Of a stretch of DNA of 27,599 bases, positions 7,504 to 14,436 are shown piece after piece (position 1 is the first letter of the stretch; each line of letters starts with the position of its first letter). Source of the stretch: Desulfovibrio sp. UBA6121 (GTDB lineage: Bacteria > Desulfobacterota > Desulfovibrionia > Desulfovibrionales > Desulfovibrionaceae); NCBI GenBank assembly GCA_002422505.1, contig DIVX01000104.1:35414-63012 (forward strand), in the 5' to 3' direction. The notes beneath the pieces are model-generated. The model had not been told where the DNA came from, ran no database searches, and was given only the letters and a program-made list of their open reading frames with translations. A program made the translations under genes and the position numbers.

Positions 7504-10500
7504 ATGGTCAATTTCTTCATTCAGCGGCCCATCTTTTCCGCCGTCATCTCCATCATCATCACCATTGTGGGCGCGCTGTGCATAGCCGTGCTGCCTGTTT
7601 CGCAGTTCCCAAGCCGCATTTCGCCCTCCACCGTGCAGGTGGTGGCCAGCTACAACGGCGCCAGCGCGCAGGTTGTGGAGGAAACCGTGGCCGCGCCCAT
7701 CGAGCAGCAGGTGAACGGCGCGCAAGATATGCTGTACATGAACTCCGTGAGCTCCAACGATGGCCGCATGGTGCTGAACATCTCCTTCGCGGCCGACCGC
7801 GACCTGGAGCTGGCCACGGTGGATGTGCAAAACCGCGTGCAACTGGCCGAGGCCAGCCTGCCCAGCGACGTGACCCGCGCGGGCGTCTCGGTGATGAAGC
7901 AGTCGCCGGACATGGTGCTGGTGGTCAACCTCACCTCGCCCAGCGGCGTGTACGACTCGCTCTTCCTGGAAAACTACGCCCGCATCAACATCGTCGACGC
8001 CATCAGCCGCATTCCCGGCGTGGGCAACGTCACCCTGGCCGCCAACCTGACCTACGGCATGCGCGTATGGCTGGACCCCAACAGGCTCACCGAACTGGGG
8101 CTGACCGCCGTGGACGTTTCCAACGCGCTCTCCGAGCAGAACGTGCAGGCCCCCGGCGGCCAGTTGGGCCAGCAGCCCGCCCCGGCCAGCGTGCCATACC
8201 AGATCACCGTGCAGGTGAAGGGCCGCCTGTCCGAGCCCGCCGAGTTCGAGAACATCATCCTGCGCGCGGGCACCGGCGGCAACATCGTCCGCCTGAAGGA
8301 CGTGGGCCGCGTGGAAATGGGCTCTGAGAGCTACCGGGGCTATACCCGGCTGAACGGCCAGCCCACCTCCACCATCTGCATCTACCAGCTGCCCGGCGCC
8401 AACGCCATCGACCTGGCCAACAAGGTGCGCTCCGTCATGGCCGAGCGCTCCAAGGTCTTCCCGGAGGGCATGGAGTACAAGATCCCCTTCGACACCACGC
8501 GCTTTGTGCGCGCCTCCATCGAAAGCGTGCTGCACACCCTGTTCGAGGCCGTCATCCTGGTGCTCATCGTGGTGTTCATCTTTTTGCAAGACTGGCGCGC
8601 CACGCTCATTCCGATGATCACCGTGCCGGTGGCGCTCATCGGCACCTTCGCCGCCTTCCCGCTTCTGGGCTTCTCCATCAACACCATCACGCTCTTCGCC
8701 ATGGTGCTGGCCATCGGCATCGTGGTCGATGACGCCATTGTGGTGGTGGAGGCCGTGCAGCACAAGATAGACCACGACAAGCTCCCGCCCATCGAGGCCA
8801 CCAAACGGGCCATGGCCGAGGTCGCCGGCCCCATCGTGGCCATCTCCCTGGTGCTTATGAGCGTGTTTCTGCCCTCGGCCTTCATGAGCGGCACCACCGG
8901 CCGCCTGTACCAGCAGTTCGCGGTCACGGTGGCCGTAAGCGTGGGCATCTCCGCCCTCAACGCCCTCACCTTAAGCCCGGCGCTGTGCTCCATTCTGCTG
9001 CGCCCGGCAACGGAGAAAACCGGCGCGCTGGCCCGCTTCTTCGGCGCCTTCAACCGCGGATTCGACGCCGTGACGCGCGGCTACGGCTTGCTGGTCAGAA
9101 AGGGCATCCGCATGTCGGCCATGGTGCTTCTTGGCCTGCTGGGCGTGGTGGCCGCCACCGGCGGCGTGCTCAAGGTGCTGCCCACGGGCTTTGTGCCCAG
9201 CGAGGACATGGGCTACTACATCGTTTCCGTGAACCTGCCCGAGGCCGCCTCGCTCAAGCGCAACGACGCCCTGGTGCAGAAGATTGAGGGCGTGCTGCTG
9301 AAGGACCCCGCCGTGGCCGACACCATCGTGCTGGGCGGGCTCAACATCCTCACCAGCGGCTACAGCTCGTACACCACCTGCGTGTTCGTGGTGCTCAAGC
9401 CCTGGGACGAGCGCAAGACCAGGGAACTTTCGCTGGCCGCCAGCATCCGCCGCGCGCAGGGCCAGTTTGCGCAAATGCCCGAGGGCCGCATCATCTGCAT
9501 TCCGCCCCCAACCGTGCCCGGCATGGGCAGCACCGGCGGCTACCAGTTCGAAATGCAGGACCGCAGCAGCAAATCTTTGGCGGAGCTGGGCAAAAATACT
9601 GGAATGTTGTGGAAGGCCGCCGCAGAGAACAAGGCCGTAGGCTCCATATTTACGGACTTCAGCATGGGCGTGCCGCAGTACTTCTTCGATGTGGACCGCG
9701 ACAAGGTGAAGAGCCAGGGCGTTGTCTTGAGCGACGTGTTCAGCACCATGCAGATCATGCTCGGCGGAAAGTACATCAACGACTTCAACAAGTACGGACG
9801 CACATATAAGGTGATGCTTCAGGCGGAGCCGCAGTACCGCGCCACGCAGGACGACATAGCCCGCTTCTTTGTGCGCAACAGTTCCGGCAACATGGTGCCC
9901 CTAAGCACCCTGGGCACGGGCACCAGCATCAAGGGGCCGGAATACGTGCGCCGCTACAATCTGTACCGCTCGGTGGAGTACACCACCGCAGCCGCGCCGG
10001 GCCACAGTTCCGGCGAGCTCATAGAGGCCATTGAGCGCACGGTGGAAAAGACCCTGCCCCAGGGCTACGGCATGGAGTGGACCGGCATAGCCTTCCAGGA
10101 GAAGATGTCCGGCTCGCAGGCCGTGGTGGCCTTCGGCATGGGCCTCTTGATGGTCTTTCTGGTGCTGGCCGCGCAGTACGAGTCCTGGTCCATCCCCTTC
10201 GCGGTCATCCTGTCCATTCCCACCAGCGTGTTCGGCGCCATGAGCGCGCAAATGCTGCGCGGATTCGACAACAACGTTTATGCGCAAATCGGCCTGGTGG
10301 TGCTCATCGGCCTGGCGGCCAAGAACGCCATTCTCATCGTGGAGTTCGCCAAAATGCGCCGGGCTGCGGGCCTAGCCACGTCGGAGGCCGCAGTGGAGGG
10401 CGCGCTGGCGCGGTTCCGGCCCATCCTGATGACGAGCTTCGCCTTCATCCTTGGCGTTGTGCCCCTGGCGCTGGCCAGCGGGGCGGGCGCCGCCGCGCGC

Positions 10501-10668
10501 AACACCATGGGCACGGCGGTGTTTGGCGGCATGCTGTGCGCCGCAGCCATGGGCGTGCTGCTCATTCCGGTCTTGTACTCGGTCATTCAGGGCTTTTCCG
10601 ACCGCTTCGGCAAGAAGGTTCCGGTCGCTCCCGCCGCAAACGAAGGGGAAAGCCCACGGCAGGACTAG
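7504..10668 (+). CDS. RND family multidrug efflux pump, inner-membrane subunit (AcrB/MexB type)
   Basis: A 1054-residue proton-driven exporter, the usual length for the hydrophobe/amphiphile RND family. It opens with the typical FFIQRPIFSAVISIIITIVG first membrane helix. It has two large periplasmic loops and twelve predicted membrane helices in two repeats. The proton-relay pair Asp409-Asp410 sits in helix 4 (GIVVDDAIVVVE), and the relay Lys is in LAAKNAILIVEF of the second half. It should form a homotrimer that exports compounds taken from the periplasm or membrane together with the adaptor encoded upstream. No TolC-type outer-membrane gene follows. A membrane HD-GYP gene comes 62 bases later. 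A FIIQ or QRP start motif alone does not define the substrate. Confidence 0.96.
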   Translation: MVNFFIQRPIFSAVISIIITIVGALCIAVLPVSQFPSRISPSTVQVVASYNGASAQVVEETVAAPIEQQVNGAQDMLYMNSVSSNDGRMVLNISFAADRDLELATVDVQNRVQLAEASLPSDVTRAGVSVMKQSPDMVLVVNLTSPSGVYDSLFLENYARINIVDAISRIPGVGNVTLAANLTYGMRVWLDPNRLTELGLTAVDVSNALSEQNVQAPGGQLGQQPAPASVPYQITVQVKGRLSEPAEFENIILRAGTGGNIVRLKDVGRVEMGSESYRGYTRLNGQPTSTICIYQLPGANAIDLANKVRSVMAERSKVFPEGMEYKIPFDTTRFVRASIESVLHTLFEAVILVLIVVFIFLQDWRATLIPMITVPVALIGTFAAFPLLGFSINTITLFAMVLAIGIVVDDAIVVVEAVQHKIDHDKLPPIEATKRAMAEVAGPIVAISLVLMSVFLPSAFMSGTTGRLYQQFAVTVAVSVGISALNALTLSPALCSILLRPATEKTGALARFFGAFNRGFDAVTRGYGLLVRKGIRMSAMVLLGLLGVVAATGGVLKVLPTGFVPSEDMGYYIVSVNLPEAASLKRNDALVQKIEGVLLKDPAVADTIVLGGLNILTSGYSSYTTCVFVVLKPWDERKTRELSLAASIRRAQGQFAQMPEGRIICIPPPTVPGMGSTGGYQFEMQDRSSKSLAELGKNTGMLWKAAAENKAVGSIFTDFSMGVPQYFFDVDRDKVKSQGVVLSDVFSTMQIMLGGKYINDFNKYGRTYKVMLQAEPQYRATQDDIARFFVRNSSGNMVPLSTLGTGTSIKGPEYVRRYNLYRSVEYTTAAAPGHSSGELIEAIERTVEKTLPQGYGMEWTGIAFQEKMSGSQAVVAFGMGLLMVFLVLAAQYESWSIPFAVILSIPTSVFGAMSAQMLRGFDNNVYAQIGLVVLIGLAAKNAILIVEFAKMRRAAGLATSEAAVEGALARFRPILMTSFAFILGVVPLALASGAGAAARNTMGTAVFGGMLCAAAMGVLLIPVLYSVIQGFSDRFGKKVPVAPAANEGESPRQD

Positions 10669-10705
10669 GTCCGCATCTGCTCCCAGCCCCAGGAGGGCCT
10701 GCGAG

Positions 10706-10738
10706 ATGACGAAATCGCCTGGACTGCGCCATGCTTGA
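10706..10738 (+). CDS. Possible 10-codon leader peptide before the HD-GYP gene
   Basis: A tiny reading frame, MTKSPGLRHA and stop, has a very strong AGGAGG site (10691-10696) at good spacing. It ends 8 bases inside the start of the next gene. The next gene's own ATG lacks a ribosome site, so coupling through this leader is plausible. No peptide function is claimed. Confidence 0.35.
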   Translation: MTKSPGLRHA

Positions 10739-12134
10739 TCCGAAGGGGCCGCACTCAAGGTTCAGCGCCTCGCTGCACCGCCTGCTTGTGCGGCGCATTC
10801 TGGGCATGACGGCGGTCATTTGCGTGGTCTTTGCCGGGGCGACCTACATTCAGCTCTATTCAGGCTACGACGACGTCATCATCGAGAACTCCGTGCGCGG
10901 GGCCGAGGACTTCCGCTCCCTTATCCTGCCGCAGATGGACAAACCGGGAGGGCTCAAGCCCGCTGCGGTGCAGGCCGTGCTGGACTCCCTCTCCGGCGGA
11001 ACCCGGCGGCCGGGCCTGGGGATCACCGTTTCGGCGCGCATTCTGGACAGCGAATTCAAGCTATTGGCCGAGCGCGCCGCCACCAGCTACCCGCTGGCCG
11101 CCGAGGTGAGCGCGTACCTGGCCGCGCACCCCTTCGCCTTCAGCCCCGACCAGCAAACCCTCAGCCGCGCGCTGGTCTCCATCGGCGGCAAGCCGCACCT
11201 GCACATGGCCATGTCGCTTACGGACAGCCGAGGCCAGGTGGCCGCCTACGCCGAGAGCGTTTACGCCGTGTCGCAAAAGGTGCAGGACGACATCACCGAG
11301 GGCATGCTGGGCACCGTGGGCCTGGTGGTGCTGGTGGTGCTGGCCACCACGCTGTTGCTCTATCCCGTCATCACCCGGCTTTTGCGGCGCTCCCTGGAGC
11401 TTTCCGTGCACCTGCAAAGCGCCAACCTGGAAACCCTGCGCGTGCTGGGCAGCGCCATAGCCAAGCGCGACAGCGACACCGACCGCCACAACTATCGCGT
11501 CACCATCTATTCCGTGCGCCTGGCCGAGGCCCTGGAGCTCTCCGGCGCGGCCATCCGCTCCCTGGTCAAGGGGGCCATGTTGCACGACGTGGGCAAGATC
11601 GGCATTCGCGATGCGGTGCTGCTTAAGCCCGGCGCGCTGACGGCCGAGGAATACCACGAAATGCAGTCGCACGTGCAGCACGGGCGCGACATAGCCGCCC
11701 AGGCCAGTTGGCTGGCCGACGCCATGGACGTCATCAGCGCGCACCACGAGTACTACGACGGCTCCGGCTACGACCAGGGACGCGTCGGGGCGGAGATCCC
11801 CCTTGGCGCGCGGCTCTTCGCCGTGGTGGATGTCTTCGACGCCCTGACCTCCGAACGACCCTACAAGGTCGCGTATTCCTATGAGGAAGCCGTGCGCCTG
11901 CTGGAGCTTGGGCGCGGCACGCACTTCGACCCGCACGTGCTGGACGCGTTCCTGCGCATCGGGCGCGGCTTGTTCGACGCCGTGGCCCACAGCGGCGAGG
12001 CCGAGCTGAAGGACAGCCTGCAGCAGATCTTTCAGACCTATTTCATCGGCGACATCAACATGATGCTGGAAGGCATGCACGAGGTGCTTTCCAGCCGCTG
12101 GGCCCGGCAGGTCAAAAATTCCCAGCCTTCCTGA
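10731..12134 (+). CDS. Membrane-bound HD-GYP domain protein with variant GYD motif
   Basis: A 467-residue protein with an N-terminal membrane helix (about 24-42), an extracytoplasmic sensor region of about 150 residues, a second helix (about 191-211), and a cytoplasmic HD-GYP domain (about 230-415). HDVGK is at 285-289, HHEYYDGSGYD at 338-348 and DVFDALTSERPYK at 368-379. HD and HHE metal ligands are kept, but the name-giving Pro is Asp348. Activity on c-di-GMP is likely from the rest but not assured. The sensor is unrecognised. The ATG at 10731 is the only possible upstream start, because an in-frame stop lies at 10707. It probably shares a transcript with the RND pump genes. A related HD-GYP domain is encoded at 2780-3862. 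Confidence 0.9.
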   Translation: MLDPKGPHSRFSASLHRLLVRRILGMTAVICVVFAGATYIQLYSGYDDVIIENSVRGAEDFRSLILPQMDKPGGLKPAAVQAVLDSLSGGTRRPGLGITVSARILDSEFKLLAERAATSYPLAAEVSAYLAAHPFAFSPDQQTLSRALVSIGGKPHLHMAMSLTDSRGQVAAYAESVYAVSQKVQDDITEGMLGTVGLVVLVVLATTLLLYPVITRLLRRSLELSVHLQSANLETLRVLGSAIAKRDSDTDRHNYRVTIYSVRLAEALELSGAAIRSLVKGAMLHDVGKIGIRDAVLLKPGALTAEEYHEMQSHVQHGRDIAAQASWLADAMDVISAHHEYYDGSGYDQGRVGAEIPLGARLFAVVDVFDALTSERPYKVAYSYEEAVRLLELGRGTHFDPHVLDAFLRIGRGLFDAVAHSGEAELKDSLQQIFQTYFIGDINMMLEGMHEVLSSRWARQVKNSQPS

Positions 12135-12141
12135 TTTCTCA

Positions 12142-12175
12142 CGCCTGGCGCGCATGGCGAAGCCGCGCCTGGGCG
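12142..12175 (+). terminator. Possible weak terminator hairpin after the HD-GYP gene
   Basis: CGCCTGGCGCG pairs imperfectly with CGCGCCTGGGCG just past the stop codon. There is one mismatch and one bulge. No T-run follows. Confidence 0.3.
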
Positions 12176-12178
12176 TTG

Positions 12179-12194
12179 ATTCATTCGAACGAAT
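12179..12194. promoter_or_regulatory. Candidate CecR operator, distal copy
   Basis: ATTCATTCGAACGAAT is palindromic in 14 of 16 bases. It matches the sequence 173 bases downstream (12352-12367), and both fit ATTCAWTCGAAYGAAT. Two copies in one intergenic region in front of a TetR gene suggest binding sites of that regulator. Confidence 0.55.
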
Positions 12195-12326
12195 ATCTTT
12201 CCCGCCATGAATGGAAGGCGCACATGACCTTCGTTCCCGCAGCAAAGCCAGGCGGGGCAATGGCCCTCAGCCTTTTGCCAGCTCAAGGCGCACGGCTGCG
12301 TGGAGAATTGCGCCCGCACGCGGGGC

Positions 12327-12353
12327 TTGACGAAACCCTGTTCGAGGTTTAAT
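12327..12353 (+). promoter_or_regulatory. Candidate promoter of the cecR-ybhGFSR operon
   Basis: TTGACG (12327-12332) and TTTAAT (12348-12353) each match the sigma-70 boxes in 5 of 6 bases, but the spacer is only 15 bases. Transcription would start near 12360, inside the proximal palindrome, so the regulator bound there would block it. Confidence 0.4.
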
Positions 12354-12367
12354 TCAATCGAATGAAT
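12352..12367. promoter_or_regulatory. Candidate CecR operator, proximal copy
   Basis: ATTCAATCGAATGAAT is palindromic in 14 of 16 bases and nearly identical to the element at 12179-12194. It covers the predicted transcription start and an upstream in-frame ATG (12362). This position suits autorepression by the TetR-type protein encoded just downstream. Confidence 0.6.
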
Positions 12368-12394
12368 GAATCAAGTTCGAGGCTGGAGGCCGGC

Positions 12395-13111
12395 GTGAAG
12401 AAGCAGACAACAAAAAACGCAGAGAAAGAGACGCGGCAGCGGCTCATGGATGCCGGGTTGCGGCTTTTTGGCCTGCACGGGGTGGGGGCCACCAGCACGC
12501 GCGCCCTGGCCCTGGAGGCGGGCGTGAACCTTTCGGCCATACCGTATCATTTCGGCGGCAAGGAAGGGCTGTACCGGGCCGTGCTGGAGCACACCATCGG
12601 CGTAAAGCTGGCCGAGGTGGGGCCTGGCCTGGACCGTGTTCTTGCGGCCTGCGCCAATCCGTCCGCCGGGCGCGGCGAGCTGCTTGCGGCCATGCGCACC
12701 CTGGTGCGCACCATGGTCACGGTGATGCTGGGCAGCCCGGAATCGCGCTCCTTCAGCCAGATCATGATGCAGGAGCAGATAGCGCCCACCGGGGCCTTCA
12801 ACATTTTTCACGATGGCTTCTTCGCCAAGGTCCACGGAGTGTGGACCCAACTGCTGGGCCGCCTGCTGGGCCTGCCGCCGGAATCGCTTGAGCTGCGCCT
12901 GCGCGCGCTGGCTGTCATGGGGCAAATGGTTATTTTCCGCGTGGGCATGAGCGGCATCCTGCGCGTGGTGGGCGGCGAAAAGCTCTCCGATGCGCACCTG
13001 GAGTGCATCACCCGGCTGTGCATCCAGCAGGTGGAGGCCATTGTCGCGGGCTATGAACCCGCCTGCCCGGAGCTGGGTGCCATGTCGGGCCTGCTGGAGG
13101 GCGCGCAATGA
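12395..13111 (+). CDS. cecR: TetR/AcrR family regulator, CecR (YbiH) type
   Basis: A 238-residue dimeric repressor. The N-terminal helix-turn-helix (about residues 10-60) includes RQRLMDAGLRLFGLHGVGATS and the recognition part NLSAIPYHFGGKEGLYRAVL. The long helical C-terminus, with QIMMQEQIAPTGAFNIFHDGF, looks like the DUF1956 ligand domain of CecR. I use the GTG at 12395 because GGAGG ends 5 bases before it. The alternative ATG at 12362 lies inside a palindromic operator and at the predicted transcription start, and would add 11 residues. The last four bases overlap the next gene. In E. coli the same regulator heads the ybhGFSR operon, and the same order is seen here. The effector is unknown. 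Confidence 0.92.
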   Translation: MKKQTTKNAEKETRQRLMDAGLRLFGLHGVGATSTRALALEAGVNLSAIPYHFGGKEGLYRAVLEHTIGVKLAEVGPGLDRVLAACANPSAGRGELLAAMRTLVRTMVTVMLGSPESRSFSQIMMQEQIAPTGAFNIFHDGFFAKVHGVWTQLLGRLLGLPPESLELRLRALAVMGQMVIFRVGMSGILRVVGGEKLSDAHLECITRLCIQQVEAIVAGYEPACPELGAMSGLLEGAQ

Positions 13112-14436
13112 ACCGCAAACGTCTTTTGCTGATTGCGGGCCTCGCCGTTGCGTGCCTTGCGGCCTGGCTGGTGCTGCGCAACGGCGCGGACAGAGACAAG
13201 CCCCTCAAGCTTTACGGCAACGTGGACATCCGCGAGGTGGAGCTTTCGTTCCGGGTGCCGGGCCGCGTGGCCGAGGTGCGCGTGGACGAGGGCGACACGG
13301 TGCGCGCGGGCGACGTGCTGGCCGTGCTGGACGCCCAGCGCTACCGCGACGCCCTGGCCAAGGCCGTGGGCGACCGCGACGTGGCCGCCGCCAACATGTC
13401 CAAGTTCCATGCGGGCTACCGGCTGGAGGAAGTGGCCCAGGCCAGGGCCATGGTGGCCCAGGTGGAGGCCCAGGTGGAAAACGCCGCGCGCATTGCCCGC
13501 CGCCGCGAGGAACTGCTCAAGAGCGGAGCCATTTCCGCCCAGGAGCGCGACGACGCCGTGGCCAGCCGCGACGCTCTGCTGGCTCAGCTGCAAAGCGCGC
13601 GCAAGGGCTTGCAATTGCAGGCCTCCGGCTTCCGGGCGGAAGAAGTGCTGGGGGCCGAGGCCGCCCTGCGCTCTGCCGAGGCCTCCGTGGCTGCGGCCAT
13701 GACCGACCTTGCGGATACGGAGATCATCGCCCCTTCCGACGGGCAGGTGCTTTCCCGCGTGCGGGAGCCGGGGGCCATGGCCAGCGCCGGGGCCAACGTG
13801 CTCGTGCTCTCGCTGAACAAACCCGTGTGGGTGCGGGCCTACGTGCCGGAGCCGTCGCTGGGCAAGGTGCACCTGGGCATGCGCGTCAACGTCATCACCG
13901 ACAGCCGCCCGGACAAGCCCTATTCCGGCACGGTGGGCTTCATTTCCCCCGTGGCGGAGTTTACGCCCAAGAATGTGGAGACCGAGGCCCTGCGCACGGA
14001 TCTGGTCTACCGCCTGCGCATCGTGGTGGACAACCCGGACCAGGGCATCCGCCAGGGCATGCCGGTGACGGTGACGGCTGCCGCCGAAAGCGCAGCTGCG
14101 CCGCCTGCCGCAGCGCCCCTTTCGTCCACACCGCCCGCGCCGTCCGCGCCGTCCGCGATGACAGGCGATGCCACGGCTGCTGCTGCTGCTGCGGGCAAGG
14201 CTGCCGGGGCGCAGCCGGACACGCCCGCCGCCGTTGCCAAGGGCGATGCCGAAAGCAAAGCCGCTGCCTCCGGCAAGCCAGATGCAAGCTCTAAGGCCAC
14301 GCCCAAGGCTAAGACTTCCGCAAAGACTTCGGCCTCCTCCGGCGCGTCTGCCAAGGCCGACGCTTCCGCCCGCGCCGCCAAGCCTGCGCCAGCCTCCACG
14401 CCCGAGGCCAGGACCGCTGCGGGGGGCGCGCAATGA
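13108..14436 (+). CDS. ybhG: HlyD-type membrane fusion protein of the YbhGFSR exporter
   Basis: A 442-residue periplasmic adaptor anchored by one N-terminal helix (about 5-23). The first lipoyl half (about 37-75) has KLYGNVDIREVELSFRVPGR, the standard YbhG start. A long coiled-coil hairpin (about 80-200) follows, then the second lipoyl half with IIAPSDGQVLSRVREPG, and a beta barrel to about 326. Residues 327-442 form an extra tail made almost only of Ala, Pro, Ser, Lys and Thr. E. coli YbhG is about 330 residues, so the tail is unusual. It would lie in the periplasm. The start overlaps the end of cecR by ATGA, and its end overlaps ybhF in the same way. Confidence 0.93.
   Translation: MNRKRLLLIAGLAVACLAAWLVLRNGADRDKPLKLYGNVDIREVELSFRVPGRVAEVRVDEGDTVRAGDVLAVLDAQRYRDALAKAVGDRDVAAANMSKFHAGYRLEEVAQARAMVAQVEAQVENAARIARRREELLKSGAISAQERDDAVASRDALLAQLQSARKGLQLQASGFRAEEVLGAEAALRSAEASVAAAMTDLADTEIIAPSDGQVLSRVREPGAMASAGANVLVLSLNKPVWVRAYVPEPSLGKVHLGMRVNVITDSRPDKPYSGTVGFISPVAEFTPKNVETEALRTDLVYRLRIVVDNPDQGIRQGMPVTVTAAAESAAAPPAAAPLSSTPPAPSAPSAMTGDATAAAAAAGKAAGAQPDTPAAVAKGDAESKAAASGKPDASSKATPKAKTSAKTSASSGASAKADASARAAKPAPASTPEARTAAGGAQ

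Noticed and set aside
7228..8775. 515-codon minus-strand frame opposite the RND genes
   Set aside because: It has a His/Asp/Gly-rich composition with no domain. It lies opposite well-conserved pump sequence.
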